A stretch of 64,000 nt of DNA from Corinectria fuckeliana (GCA_019137255.1 WPDH01000217.1:119383-183382), one strand, 5' to 3'; positions 33,225 through 46,309 are shown, counted from the stretch's first letter. Notes: generated from the letters alone by a model not told the origin. Numbers and translations: made by a program.

Positions 33225-34393
33225 ATGAAGAAGGAACTCTCGGGATTCCGCCCAATCCGGCGCCATATATCGTTCGATCAAACGTTACTAGACCACCCCG
33301 ACGAGTTCTTCGAGCTCCACTACCTCAACCTTTTCGTCGAAGTCCACACCATCGTTGCGAGAACTTTCGGCTCACCCAAGGGCCCTAAGCCTTCACCATG
33401 GCTGCAAGAACACTCAGAGCAGTTCCTAAAGTTCGTTGAGCTTCTAGCTCGCCCAGAACCCCATGCCGGAAGATGGGAAAGGTTACTTCGCGACGAAGCG
33501 GAACGACATTTTATCATTCAGGCTATTATCATGAAGATCATCGACACCAAAGTCTTCTCCAGTCTGCTTTTCGGTGCAGATATCGAGCACCATACCATCC
33601 TCCAGTCGGCTGACGCTTCGCTGGTTAGTGCAGAAGGTATATACGCACTGTTACACGGCACGGGGATTACCTAGCTAACTCGCTCTCAGGGTTCCGACGC
33701 AGTATGGTTCGTGCCCAGACCAATCGCTTGTATTTGGGAACAAAAGGTGGAATACCTCCTCTCTTCTGGGAAGAGGTCGACAAGCTGTCCATACAGGCCT
33801 TGGCCCTTGTCCTTCCCACCTTTGCTTGGACAAGCAAGGTCGGATACGAACCATGGGAACCGACTTCGGTCCAGAATGTCTATCAGTCACTTCATAAGGT
33901 GATTGCATATGCCGGCTGGCTCAACATCTGCACACGGACCTCACCCGCCATCATCGTTTACAACTGGCTCAAGCCTGGGGACCTATATGAACTAGACCAG
34001 GTCAACCTTTCTCAAGAACTTTATGAGTTCTCCAAGGCAATGGCGCAACGTCGAGCCACGAGGCTTGGTTCGGACGATTACAAGATGACAGCACGAGTGA
34101 AGATTTCCGTGGGACCTGAGATCATTCGCTACAAGCCTGCTGCGAATGGATTGGGGTCGGAAGGTGTGACGAAGTATACCATATTCAAGCCCCATGTTGT
34201 GTACTACCAAGGGCGAGAGCTTGACGACGACGACGCTAAAACATATATGAGCTTGTCTGAGTTTATCCGCCAACTGCGTGATCGGGAGACGACCCCTCAC
34301 CGTACAGCATTGGCCATTATGGCTTTTACGTGGATGTCTCTATGGGTTTTGTTTACGGAATCTGGGCAGAATGCGTGGCGAGGCATCAAGTAG
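33225..34393 (+). CDS. Unknown conserved-looking protein with C-terminal membrane anchor
   Basis: Two exons, 33225-33636 and 33690-34393, with a 53-nt intron (GTATAT...CTCAG, GCTAAC branch). Splicing joins 'ASLVSAE' to 'GFRRSMVRAQTNRLYLG'. 371 aa. The protein is helical, rich in Trp and other aromatics, with segments such as 'HPDEFFELHYLNLFVEVHTI', 'ARPEPHAGRWERLLRDEAER' and 'VIAYAGWLNICTRTSPAII'. Near the C-terminus a hydrophobic stretch (TALAIMAFTWMSLWVLF) could be a tail anchor, leaving only about 11 residues after it. I recall similar uncharacterised proteins in Sordariomycetes but no function. The true start may lie in an upstream exon, because the first Met is close to the conserved core. 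Confidence 0.7.
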
Positions 34394-34891
34394 CGGAGCA
34401 TCTGGCATGGTTCATCCCGACCTCGGAGCCGGGGCTACAGAATTTTGCATGCCAAAATTCCGAGGGATGGAAATAGGTATTAGCTAAGCTAGGGAAGGCA
34501 TTGGTCTGAAAGCGTGGGGGCTAATCGTTGGGTATTGATGGGGGTTTTGCTCCGGCGTTTGTTACTCGTGTGGACGGGAGGAGTCGCATGTTTGTGGGTT
34601 CCATAGATTGATTATCTTGCGTCAAATACCTCCGATGCATGTGGCTATGCAGCCGATGTCAGCAATGCGAGCCTGAGTTTTGCAAACGGCCCAACGGCCT
34701 GTTGGAAGTTTACATTCTTATTTCAGCATCCACATGACCTGTGTGTAGTTGTGCACGTTGCTCAAAATCAGAAACTGTAAACATTCTGACAGACAGGAGA
34801 TTCCTACGTTGAGGGGACCACTTTCAATATCTAACCTCGCTCTCTAGGTTCATATATGCTGATTTGATTGACGCTTTCAATAAATTGGAAG
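34394..34891. other. Intergenic, unknown gene to tRNA
   Basis: About 500 bp with no ORF, repeat or other feature I can support. Confidence 0.5.
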
Positions 34892-34987
34892 GCTTCCATA
34901 GCTCAGTTGGTTAGAGCTTCGTACTAATACTACAACTTGTCAGTGTTGGTGATGCGAAGGTCGCAGGTTCAAGCCCTGCTGGGAGCA
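34892..34987 (+). tRNA. tRNA-Ile (anticodon AAU) with a 22-nt intron
   Basis: The full cloverleaf can be drawn. The acceptor stem GCTTCCA pairs with TGGGAGC (one T-G wobble). The D stem is GCTC/GAGC, the anticodon stem TCGTA/TGCGA (one T-G), and the T stem GCAGG/CCTGC with loop TTCAAGC. The discriminator base is A at 34987. The anticodon AAT is at 34926-34928 (read as I/AAU). The intron occupies 34930-34951, one base 3' of the anticodon, the canonical eukaryotic position. A T5 run at 35013-35017 can stop RNA polymerase III. The mature length is 74 nt before CCA addition. Confidence 0.93.
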
Positions 34988-37623
34988 AAGTTCTCACCAC
35001 GCCGTCCAATTCTTTTTGCCAGTGTGTCAGATCTCATAATAATTTGTGCAACTCCTTGAAGATTCATTAGTATGGGGGTTCCTTTTTTTTTCTTCTTTCT
35101 GAATGCTGTCCGCTCTGTGGTGTCTGCCTCGTATCTTGAAAATGCTTTCTCGAAGACGAACTTTCGAGATTTATTATCTGTTTAAAAAGATAGATGTTTA
35201 CAGGCTATATTTGGTCTTTTGACGATCTGAGACTGTCTTAAGGTAGCCAGACTGACGCATTGACGAACCACGAGCTGCAGAGTTACAGTATGGGATGAGG
35301 TCTTACGGCTGAGCTGGGGATTTTGCATAGTTGTCTTGAATCAAAACAACTCAGCAGAGTTATAGATACTTCACGAGTCCCAAGGCCAAAGAGGGGTTGC
35401 TTTCTCCTTCGACGCATCACGGGTCTACGAATACACCAGGGGCAGCGAGGCTTTGGGCAAGGCTGGCAGGGCCAAACAGGCAGGAAGATAAAGGAAAAGT
35501 TTACTATGTGCTTCGTGATTGCAAGGCGGTCAGGTCCTCGGACGAGGTGATAGGAGGCTGGGCATCTCCAGGGATCAGCTCAGCTCAGTACAGCACGGTT
35601 TGGAACAGCTTTGAAGTTTTGGCAAAGAAAGAGATTGGCATTAAGCAGGCAGGGGCCTCGTTGCGGAATGGCGTTATATAGTACTTCGTGCCACGTAACA
35701 CGTAGTGTTTTCTATCCTCGACGCTCCTATTTCGAGTAACCAGATTGCTACAGGCCCTTGTGTCACGTCTTAATAGAAATACAGACAATCATCGGATGTG
35801 CGCGATAAGTGTGGGTATGTACGAATATACGAGGAGCGACGGGACATTACATGCGGGCATTTGTGAGGAAGCGGAAACAGTATAGATGATACTCCATAGC
35901 ACGCATGCACGCAGCCATAATTTCGTCAATCAACCAACCAACCAACGATTGGAGGGATTGATCCACCACACTGCCCACAACGACAGGCGAACCCAAAGAA
36001 AAAGTCTGTTAGCGACTGAGATGGGGTCTGATTGAAATGAAACCGCTCGCTTTGAACGTCTTGACCAGAGGAGGTTGGGCATGATGTCAGTCCCGGCCAT
36101 CGTAGAAGGGAAAAAAAGTCTGACAAAAGTAGGTTTGATTTGGTTTGGTGGCCCCGGCCCATCCCGTGCCGGGCGCCAACAGCTCGGGACGACGGGACTT
36201 TGGTGGATTGTGTGCCACTACGAAGTACAGCGACTCAGCGAGTGCAGTGTGAGGTATCGGCAATCTAATTGAGGTACATACCGACGACATACCGACGACG
36301 TATCTGTGAGGCCGTTCTAGTTTCCAACCACTGAGAACAACAACTGTGGCATGTACCTCTATCTGCCCACCTTCAAGTCCGGCAACTGGATCTGTCAGCT
36401 ATTGCTTCATCTCTTGGTACTCTCACCGGTCATCTGCTACTAACCGCCGGTCCCGGTAGTGCATCATGGCCGTCTCAGCCACCAAGCCGTTCCTTGCAGC
36501 TTGCTGCCGCCCGCTCCGCTCGTGTCCGCTTGCTTCTCTTGACTTGGACCACACCAACCACCCGTTTTTTTTTTGTCTAGGCTTTCGATAGCCTGTCTAC
36601 ACAAACGCTTCCCCAGCGGCCTATTCGTAGTCTGTCTTGATTCCCAGCCTGTCCCATTGTTCCGAGCGGCCTAGTCTGGCACTCTGCCTAGGTAGGTACG
36701 TAGCCAGCCCCAGCCCAACGGAAGGCCGGGAAAGCTCCATTGGGCCCCGCCCCGGCTTCTCCATCTCTCTAGCGCCTCCCCGACCGCCTTCTTTTCTCCT
36801 CCGGGTCTCCTTGTCGGACACTTGCAGGGCATGTACTGCAGCCTTCCCGGAGAAGAGTCGACCGATCCCCGGGGACAGAGTACCAGTACCTATTCGTAAC
36901 ACGGCCTGCACCGTACAATCCTGGCAGGGCCTTGTTTCCAGGGCTGCAAAAGCGCCATCTGCCGCCCAGCTTGGATGGAGCTTGAGTGCCCTTCCCAGCC
37001 CCGGAGTAACAAGCAAAAATACCTGGTGTGGAGAGCACAGGCCATCCGTCCATCCATCCATCCATTGCATGGATTGGTTGCAGCTTCAATCAAGCTGTCC
37101 AACGTAGTACCCAGATAGGTAGGCACCTAGGCCTACCTAGCCAGGTGCGTACCTCGTATTTGTATAGCTCCCTCGATTATCTCACATTTGCCCACGATCC
37201 TCCGTCATCACTTGCTCCGTGCCATACTTACCTTTGCGCTTCGCTTCAGTCTTTCAACCTCGTCCTTTCCACTCCCCTTTCCGCCCCTGCGCATCATCGA
37301 GCTCTTTCTCGTCGGCTGCTGCACAGCACCCGACCGCGTCGCTTGACTCTTGATTGCTGCACAGCATTGGCTAGCCCGGCAGCTCGCATGAGCCCTGGAA
37401 CGCCCCGCCCCGACCCGCCGTCTCTCCATCGCGCGACGAGGTTGTTGGACCTTACAAGCTACCTAGCAACTAGCAAACTAGCAACCGCTTAGATCTTCTC
37501 TCACCTCGCCGGCTTGCTGTTCGCCCACCCTTGAGGCACGCCTAATTCATTCGTCTCAGACGCCCTCGCTGAATCGACACCCAATCACAATCACCCACAG
37601 CCACAGCCTCGTCGTCGCTCTCA
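34988..37623. other. 2.6-kb intergenic region upstream of the PhoD-like gene
   Basis: Mixed pyrimidine-rich DNA. It includes CCTAGGTAGGTA-type palindromic motifs at 36688-36700 and 37111-37155 and a (CCAT)n-like stretch at 37049-37072. The open frames are short and lack domains. It should contain the promoter and leader of the PhoD-like gene. Confidence 0.45.
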
Positions 37624-40600
37624 ATGTCCACGCCCTACTGGGGCCAGCTGCCGGGGCCCAAGGTCGCCCAGGCCGCTCATACTGGCCATCACCGCCGCAG
37701 GTCTGAGTCGGACGAGTACGCCTATAATGCTGACCGCAGATCCGAGCTCGACGCACCTCCGGTTCGTAACGTTAGATCTAATCGTGCTTCTGTTCAGACG
37801 CAGGCTACCGAGGCGCACTCCGAGTCTACCTTTAGTCCGCACGATTCTCCCTCTTCCGCTGGTTTCCCTGCCCAAGGCCTTGCTCCTAGACCGCCTTCCT
37901 ACCAACGTGGCCCTCCTCGCGAACCTGCCTCGGAGCCCTCCGACTTCAGACGACGTCGTTCCAGTCGCAACCAGGAAGACTACGACGACTCTGAAGAACA
38001 ATCCCTTCCCGCTGCTCCCGAGGCCCCTCGAGGCCCTCCGGTGAGCTACCGCCACCCCTACGGCAACGGTGGCCTTCCATACACCTACGCGGCGTCCGGC
38101 GAACCGACGGGACCGTCTCAATTGGCCGACCCTACCCCCGTACAGGGCGAGGACGAAGACGAAGACGACGGCGACATGGAGCCCGATGATTATTACAAGA
38201 GTTCTGGTGGTAGGAACGGGGGCTCGCAGTACCCCGGGAGAGCTCCTGGCGAGCCCGTCAGACGAGACTCGAGCGCCTCCGCATACGACCACCCTCCTCC
38301 ATCTAGAAGGACGACTACTGGAAGCCGCCGGAAAAAGTTCGCAGACGACCGATCACCCCTCCAAAGGCTTGAGCTGACGCTCGATAGCATCACCAAGGAG
38401 GAGAAGCGAGCCCGAGTCGAGCTTGCTGAACATCGTGCAAGGGAAAGAGCAGCCTTGAAGGCCGTAGAGAAGCCCGTTGATCACCAAGTACGGTTTCACG
38501 AGGACCGACAACCATCCGCCAGCCATGAGCGGAGACCTTCGGAATCTGTACCAGTGGCTACTCGACAACCCCCGGTGCAGAGAGAAGTACCTAGGGAAGC
38601 TCCCCGAGAAGGGTCGAGAGACGTGCCCCGAGAAGCATTGCGAGAAGTGGTTGAGGGAGCACCAAGAAGTGCGCCAATTCAGCGGGACAACTCGACCCGT
38701 GACAAGGGCCCATTCATGCAACACCCGTACGAAGAGCCGGACTATTTTGGTTCAGGGGCGCTGCAGGACCCGGAAGACGATGTGACCGGTCAAAGACACT
38801 TCGAGGCAGATCCTGAAATTCCGAAGCGAAACTTGAGCTTCCGCGAGCGCGCCACCAAAGATAACGCGCAGTTCTCCGAGCGGGCGGATCCTAAGACAGC
38901 AGACCAACCGTCACCGCCCACTCCTGGTGGAGGGTTTTCACTCACCCGGAGCGGTAGCAACAAATTGAAGAAACCCCCTCCGGGAGATCCTTGGTATCAC
39001 TTGAAGAGAGAGATAGCCTCGAGTTCAAAGAACCAGCCATGGGCCGAACAGCAGCCCTATGACACACGGGCCTTCCCGCCGTCTACCCGAGACAAAGAGC
39101 TCCCGCCAGCGCCGTCCGGGGGAAGGAGACCATCCGTTGACGTCGGACGAGCCACCCAGATACCCATGCTAGGCGACAACCAGGGTATCAGACGACGTGC
39201 TACTGAGCCTGTACCGAGAGCAGAGTATTACTCCGACGACGAGTATATTCCACCAGTCACACGGGGTATAACTTTTGCAAAGGGAGAACATGATATCCAT
39301 GCTAATTCACAGGGCGCGGCAGCGGGCCGAAGACGCGTGGAGAGAGCTGACAGCTTCTCTTCTGATGGGTCTCACCACCACCACTTCTCCAACATGGTTT
39401 TCAAGCGCCGTGAAGATATGACACCTGGCGATGGTTTGTACAAGCCGCCTCGATGGCTAGATGAGTGGAAGAAGGCGACCGTCGGCACCCTAGGCGGCAC
39501 CTTTCTGGACCTCGACGACGTCCCAAAGGAGAACCATAATGGTCCCTTAGACCAGAATACGGCGTGGTGGGAAGATGATGGCCGTCGCCGTAGTTATCCA
39601 TCCCGGCCACGCAAGGCAGAGGCCTTTGATGGCGAATACGACGAAAGTGGTAAGTATGCATATCTCTCTATTGCTGGCGGGTCTTGCTAACGTTTCGCCC
39701 TCAGCTCCTACCCGGTTCAAGCCTCCGCTGTTTTTGAAGTGTGGTCCGTTGTTGAGATACTGTGGTATGAGGCGAGAAAAGGCGGCTGCTCGATCGCAAC
39801 GACCCGGTGCCATGTCCGAGCGGGAGATCTGGAGGGGCAGTGTCATGATTGTCACCCAAGACTCGGGCTCTTCTTATGAGATAGCCCCTACTCTTCGACT
39901 GTTTGTTCAAGGCATCGAGTTGCTGCCGCCTCCACCACACCGCGTAAAGGGCGACCTCTCCCCAGAATACGTCGATCCCATCGTGGGCCACCCGAAACTC
40001 GGTCGACGAGGCGAGACCCTCTACGTTCGACCTGTTGAGCATCTCGAAGAGGCAAAGGACCTGTCTCGCGACGAGACGGATGAAGGCCTCTTCGAGCAAA
40101 GTCGGAGCCCACCCGACGTACTACCTGCCGATGGGTCAACGGAGCTGCCAGGAACCTTTGCCAGCCGCAGGAAGCGCGTTGGTATTGATGGCGAGAAGGT
40201 CCAGAAATACAAGGATGTGAGAGGCTTCCGTCTCCATGCTGAGCAAGGGTACACGTTCTGGCGGTTCAACATCGAGGTTGAGCTACGAGAGAGGCAGCAA
40301 CGTATCGCCTACCGCATCAACCGTGGTCCCGCTACGGGATTCTGGGTGCCCGCCCGGGGACAGACGATGAACATGATGTTCCACAGCTGCAACGGCTTCA
40401 GCATCAGTGTGAAATCTGACGAGCTGAGCGGCCCTGATCCCATGTGGCGCGACGTGCTGAACACCCACCAGACCAACCCGTTCCATCTCATGATAGGTGG
40501 CGGTGATCAGATCTACAACGACAGCGTCGCCGGCGGCTGTCATTGTGAATCGGATCAACATCAATGTAGGACGGGTCTGTTCAAGGAGTGGTTATCAATT

Positions 40601-42673
40601 CGCAACCCCGTTCACAAGCACACTGCTTGCCTCACCCCCGAGATGCAAGACCAGCTGGAGACGTTCTACCTCGAGCGCTACTGCATGTGGTTCTCGCAAG
40701 GTCTCTTTGGCCTGGCCAACTCGCAGATTCCCATGGTCAACATGTGGGACGACCACGACATCTTTGATGGATATGGCTCATACCCGCACCACGACATGAA
40801 CTCGCCCGTTTTCCGTGGACTAGGTGCCGTGGCCTTCAAGTACTACATGCTGTTTCAGCAGCAGACCATTCTAGACGAGACGGAAAAGACGGAGCCAAGC
40901 TGGGTTATGGGTGCCAAACCTGGCCCCTACATCGGCGAGCTAGGCCGAAGCATATTCGTGTCAGTGGGTGCTAAGGCTGCCCTGGTTGCAATTGACGCCC
41001 GGATGGAGAGGACCGAGCACGACGTCGTCTCTGACCAGTCTTGGGAGAAGATCATGAACCGACTCTATGCAGAGCTGCGCCGCGGTCAAGTAGAGCATCT
41101 TCTGGTGCTCCTGGGCGTCCCGATCGCGTATCCGAGACTGGTGTGGCTGGAGAACATGTAAGTGACCAGTCGCTATGTTTGACTGAAAACTTGGGAGCTG
41201 ACATTCTGGCTAGTTTGACATCTAGGCTTATGGACCCTGTCAAGGCTCTAGGCAGGACGGGCGTCTTTGGCAAGGCGCTTAACAATATTGACGGTGGCGT
41301 TGAAGTCCTGGATGACTTGAATGACCACTGGACGGCTAAGAACCACAAACAAGAGCGGAGCGTCGTAGTCGAGGATCTGCAAGATCTTGCCATTGACAAG
41401 TCGGTCCGTGTGACGATTCTGAGGTGCGTTGAAACATGATGGAAGAACTAGGAATCAAATCACTAACTCGAACAGCGGTGATGTGCATCTGGCTGCTGTC
41501 GGACAGTTTTACTCCAACCCTAAGCTGGGACTGGCCAAGCATAAGGACCCACGGTACATGCCAAACGTCATCTCATCGGCCATTGCCAACACGCCGCCTC
41601 CGGACCTCATGGCGGATGTGCTGAATAAGCGGAACAAAGTACACCACTTTGATAAGCAGACAGACGAGGACATGATCCCCATGTTCCAACAAGGAGTCGA
41701 TGGCAAGCCTAGGAACAACAAGCATCTCTTGCCGCATCGCAACTGGTGCTCCATCCGCGAATGGGCTCCTGGCAACACACCGCCGCCAACACCGCCTCAA
41801 TCGGCTTATGCTAGGAGCCCGAGCCCTCCGCCAAGCGGCGGCGGTCTCTTGCGGAGACTGTCCCTGTCTAAGAGCAGGCCGGCCGCAGAACCTCAGCCTG
41901 AGTCCAGAGAGTCGGTCCGGGGGCCCCGGCCACCTGTTACGCGGGGTGTTGGTGGTCTGTTCCGCAGTCTATCACGCCGGAAATCGACCAGCAAGGAGAA
42001 GCCCGCAAAGCTCACTCGGTCCATGTCGGTTGACCACGGTGAGGCGCCTAAGAAAGGCGGGCTCTTCAGCTTTGGCCGCCGCAGCAGTCAAGGTCGCGCC
42101 GACGACGGAGGCATCAACGGCACCTGGGGGGATGAACCCGAATACGACGACGAGTATTTGGAAGAAGCTCAATCTCCCAGACGCCAGCACGGATCCGGGC
42201 TTCGCGGCGGTGCGGCGTACGAAGAATACACCGTGGGAGATGATTCACACTATATGGCTCAACCACGAAGAGTGCAGACCACTGGCCCTCAGGGGACGGG
42301 TGGAGGAAGGGCAGAAGAAGACGAGCCGGCACGTCGCGCTTTCCACCGGACGCCGACTGGGCTGTCGACCAAGCAGAAGCGCGAGGCTGACAAGTACGAG
42401 GTGGATCTCGAGGGCGGACTGGACATTTGCCTGAATGTCGAAGTGAATCCCAAGGATCCGGCAGGCATCACGGTACCGTACCGGCTGCTGGTGCCGAAGC
42501 TGCTGTACGAGTATAGCCCGGAGGTGGATGACGTCCCCGTGGCTCCGGCCGAGCCAGCGGAGCCGACTGGCTTCAAGCGACTGCTGAGCTTTCGAAAGAA
42601 GCCCGAGAAGGTGCAGCCTCGGGATGGCGAGTACGAATACAGCGATGAGGAGGAAGAATACCCCCGGCGGTAA
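37624..42673 (+). CDS. PhoD-like phosphatase/metallophosphatase with very long disordered N-terminus
   Basis: Four exons: 37624-39649, 39705-41157, 41214-41423 and 41476-42673 (introns 55, 56 and 52 nt); 1628 aa. Residues 1-680 are Arg/Ser/Pro-rich and charged, with no fold visible. The catalytic part follows in exons 2-4: 'HSCNGFSISVKSDELSGPDP', 'MIGGGDQIYNDSV' (metal-binding Asp), 'NMWDDHDIFDGYGSYPHH' (DDHD metal-ligand motif), 'SVGAKAALVAIDARMER' and 'SGDVHLAAVGQFY' (His ligand). These are PhoD/calcineurin-like motifs of the kind seen in fungal PhoD_2-type proteins. The C-terminus has another disordered Ser/Arg-rich region and a final conserved patch 'DICLNVEVNPKDPAGITVPY'. The substrate is unknown; localisation cannot be read, as there is no signal peptide. 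Confidence 0.87.
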
Positions 42674-43692
42674 GGAGATGCAAACCGTGGAAACCCAAGA
42701 CGAAGAACGGGCACTGCCCCGTCGTGTTTTCTCACACATGGTCTTAGCGGCACACATGAGGTCTCTGATGGGATTTGATTCATGGGATTGGATGCCTGAA
42801 TTTGCTTTTGGATGTAAGGATGCAGTCCCATGTTGTACATACCCATGATGGCAATGAGCTTGCGTATGTGTACACTGTTTACGGGCATTTCTGGGCGCAT
42901 TTGACGGAAAATTAAGAGGCATATTGAGCAAAAGCCCTCTTCGGGATTGAGGTTGCCGGGTTAGATCTCTGATTACGAAGTACGCAGGTATCAAGAAATA
43001 TGGCAGGAGCGTTTCAACTCGATGAAATGATTTGACATCCAATGTTAACTAAGGTGGGAGCCACTTGACTTCCTGACTTCTATTAATGGATGGCAAGACA
43101 CCAAGGCGGCTCTCGGCACAACGCTCTAGAAAGCCCCTGGAACCCCTGACGCGACAGAGCCACAGCGACCTGTAGTGGGCCGCTAAGGCACCTAGGAGGC
43201 CAGCAGAGGCGCCGCTAAACGAGCCCCGGAAAAACACCCGACACGCACGAGGAGCAGCGAATCATTTCAGACACGAGATGCATTCGAAAGGAGGCATCCA
43301 CTCTGGAGCGTGGCTCTCCGTTTCCGTCTCTGTTGTCCACCTCCATTGTTACCAAGCCACGGCACCGCGCCTTTGAAGCTCCCCTCCTTTTCTCCTTTTT
43401 TTCGCTACAACGAGAAACCGCCATACCAACTGTCTACTCGCTTACCTCCGCAACGGCAACGATTGAATTCCCCGCAATTGATCTGGCAGCTTCCGCTGAG
43501 ATTTCGCTGAGACAAGACGGACGCTGTGTTGCGCCACTACAGGGGCCAAGCATCTGGAGGAATCTTGAAGTAGTCGACTGACGACACGATACTTACAGCA
43601 CGGCACAGCTCCACAACGAGCCGAAGCCGACCAGCACTCCCCGATACGCACGCGAACAGGAGACGGCCTAGGAGCCAAGGCATGGCGCCATC
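42674..43692. other. Intergenic, PhoD-like to Cdc1/Ted1-like gene
   Basis: About 1 kb between two tandem genes: 3' flank, then promoter. No gene, RNA or repeat seen. Confidence 0.5.
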
Positions 43693-45857
43693 ATGTCGCG
43701 CCGCCACTACCAGCAGCTCAACTCCAACAGCAAACTCCCCCGCCAGCTGCAGTTCGTCGCCAATGCGTTGACGGCAGCGGCCCAGATGCTGGGCGCCTGG
43801 GCGGCCGGGCCAGGACGGCACCTGGCGACCTCGCTGGGCGCGCGAACGGCGCGGGGGGTGCGCGCGAACCTGTCGGCTCGGCGCCTGCTGAGCTTCCCGC
43901 ACATGCTGGTGCTCGTCTGGATCGTGGTGCTGATGTGGGGGGAGCGTTGGGTCTTCGATAGCAAGGTGGCTGACTGCGACTGGGAGCACTGGGAGAAATG
44001 GGTACGTCCGATCTGCTGTGGGAGGCACGGGCAGAGGCGAAGTAGACACTGCCGTTCATCAAGAGACTGACCATGCCATAGCCCAAAGGCACAAAGCCTC
44101 ATCACCTAATCTTCGTCGCCGATCCCCAACTCATCGATCCGCACTCATACCCAGGCCGTCCCTGGCCTCTCAACCCCCTCACCATCACCATCACCGACAA
44201 CTACCTCCGTCGCGGCTACAACGCCCTGCAGCACCATCTGCACCCAGACAGCGTCTTCTTCCTGGGTGATCTCTTCGACGGCGGGCGTGAGTGGAAGACG
44301 CGCCAGGGCAAGTTTGTCGATCCGAAATGGGGACGCTCCCGCTCCAAGGACGAGAAGAAACTGGTCGAGGGCTGGCACAGCAAGTACGGGCACGAATTCT
44401 GGATGGAAGAGTACGAGCGCTTCGGCGACATCTTCTTTGACCACTGGAAGAAGGGCGACGAGGCCCCCGGCCCGTGGCAGCGTGGGCGGAAGCTCGTCGC
44501 TAGTCTGCCTGGGAACCACGACCTGGGATTTGGCGCGCAGGTTCAGGTTCCAGTCCGGGATCGCTTCAGCACCTTCTTTGGTGACGTAAACCGGGTCGAC
44601 GTCGTTGGAAACCACACCATTGTGTCTGTCGACTCCGTCTCACTGAGCGCCGGCACGTCCGAGTATCGGAACAAACACGATCTGCGGCCGATCTACGACC
44701 CTGTCCACCAATTCCTAGACGACGTCAAGGCGACCAAACGGAGGGTCGTCCAAGAGGAATTGAACTTCTGGCACGGCACCAACGAGAAGGAGAGATTGCA
44801 GTATGCCCACGAGGTTGAGGAGCTGGACAAGGCGAACATGGACAGGCTGCCTCACACCGACGTCGGCGACAAGACGCCCGACTTCCCTACGATTCTGCTC
44901 ACCCACGTGCCGCTGTATCGCGACCCCGGCACGCCATGCGGACCACGGCGCGAGCATTGGCCGCCGACGAAGCCGCCCAAGGGTCAAGAAGGCCCCGTTA
45001 TCCCGGACAACCGCAATGCCATCAGCGTCACGGGCGGATACCAGTACCAGAACGTGCTCAACGAGGCCGACTCGGTCAAGCTGATCAAGAGCGTGGGCAA
45101 CGTGATCCACGTCTTCTCGGGAGACGACCACGACTACTGCGAGGTGGTGCACTCGCCAGCCAAGGAAGGGGTACGCGAGATCACGGTCAAGAGCATGAGC
45201 ATGGCCATGGGCGTGCCGACGCCGGGCTTCCTCATGGCGAGCTTGTACAACCCCGTGGATGCGGAGGGCAAGCCTATACCCGGTGCCCCGGAAGCCACGC
45301 TGCAGACTCATCTGTGTCTCCTCCCCAACCAGATCCACGCGTACATGCAGTATATTGTGTTCTTGGTCGGCACCCTCGTTCTCCTGACGGTTCGAGCGTT
45401 ACTCGTCCCCGTCATCCCACTGACGCCCTTTGCCCTCGAGCCCGCGAAGCCGTCCACGGTCCTACCCGTGTACAAGGACAAGCTGGACCCCCCTGAGGCC
45501 TTTCGAGCTGGTGGCCGGGCGCGGACCATGTCGACGGGCACGTCAAGCCATTACCTGCCTTCGCGGCTCTCGGCAGCGGCGCCGCGTGGGGTCCGGGCCC
45601 CATCGCCGGGGCTCTCGGCGTCGTCGTCCCGGTGGCAGTCGCGACGCGGCGGGCGATACGCGAAGCAGTGGGGTTGGGGAGCCGACGGCGGGCCGCGGAT
45701 CCATCTCGACGACAACCTCTACGACGGGGCGAAGACGGACCGGCGCGTCGGAGGCCGAAAGGCGCTCGGCGTGGTGGGACGCGAGCTGTGGACGACCTTG
45801 TGGCGCGTCGTGTGGATGGCGGTCTTGTTCTGGGTGTATCTGACGCGGAAGGGTTGA
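43693..45857 (+). CDS. Cdc1/Ted1/MPPE1-family metallophosphoesterase
   Basis: Two exons, 43693-44001 and 44082-45857 (80-nt intron, phase 0); 694 aa. Members of this family are ER/Golgi-membrane Mn-dependent phosphoesterases that remove ethanolamine phosphate side groups from GPI anchors (yeast Ted1 and Cdc1, mammalian PGAP5/MPPE1), which aids cargo exit. Visible: an N-terminal transmembrane helix in exon 1 ('FPHMLVLVWIVVLMW', about residues 72-87). The catalytic motifs follow in order: 'FVADPQLIDPHSYPGR', 'FFLGDLFDGGREW', 'LPGNHDLGF', 'LLTHVPLYRD' and 'VFSGDDHDYC'. Two more hydrophobic segments lie downstream ('YIVFLVGTLVLLTVRALLV' and 'WRVVWMAVLFWVYLT' at the C-terminus). Which yeast paralogue it matches cannot be decided without alignment. 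Confidence 0.9.
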
Positions 45858-46309
45858 ACATGTAAAACTGGACTGAATGGGATCTGCTTTTGGAATACTG
45901 GGTTTTCTAGGGTTTGTACATAATCACATCGTCTTGTAAAGCAGATTCATGACGGATAAACGGGAGAAAAGGGAAGATGAATCGAAAGGACGGATACTTG
46001 AGTATGGAGATGGATACGTTATTCTGGGAAACCCAGAAAGCCGTGAATTTGGCTCGCAGTGAGTCGGTTGTATCATGTGTATCACAAGAAATAATGTGAG
46101 GATGGGTGGATGGGTGGATAGAAGGGGATAGAGTGAGATGCAGTGTATAGTATTCCCAGTCTTCCATTGAGCAACGTTGCGTCTACCCAGCGATATCCAA
46201 CCCAGAGTAGTCTGATGCAAGACAGAGTCATCTCCAAGGCCGAACGAGCCTGTCCATCCTAGAGCAACATCATCTCTTCCTTGCCCCCCCTCCCTCACCT
46301 CACCTCGCC
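45858..46309. other. Convergent intergenic region
   Basis: 3' flanks of the metallophosphoesterase and cdc26 genes. No ORF of substance. Confidence 0.5.
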
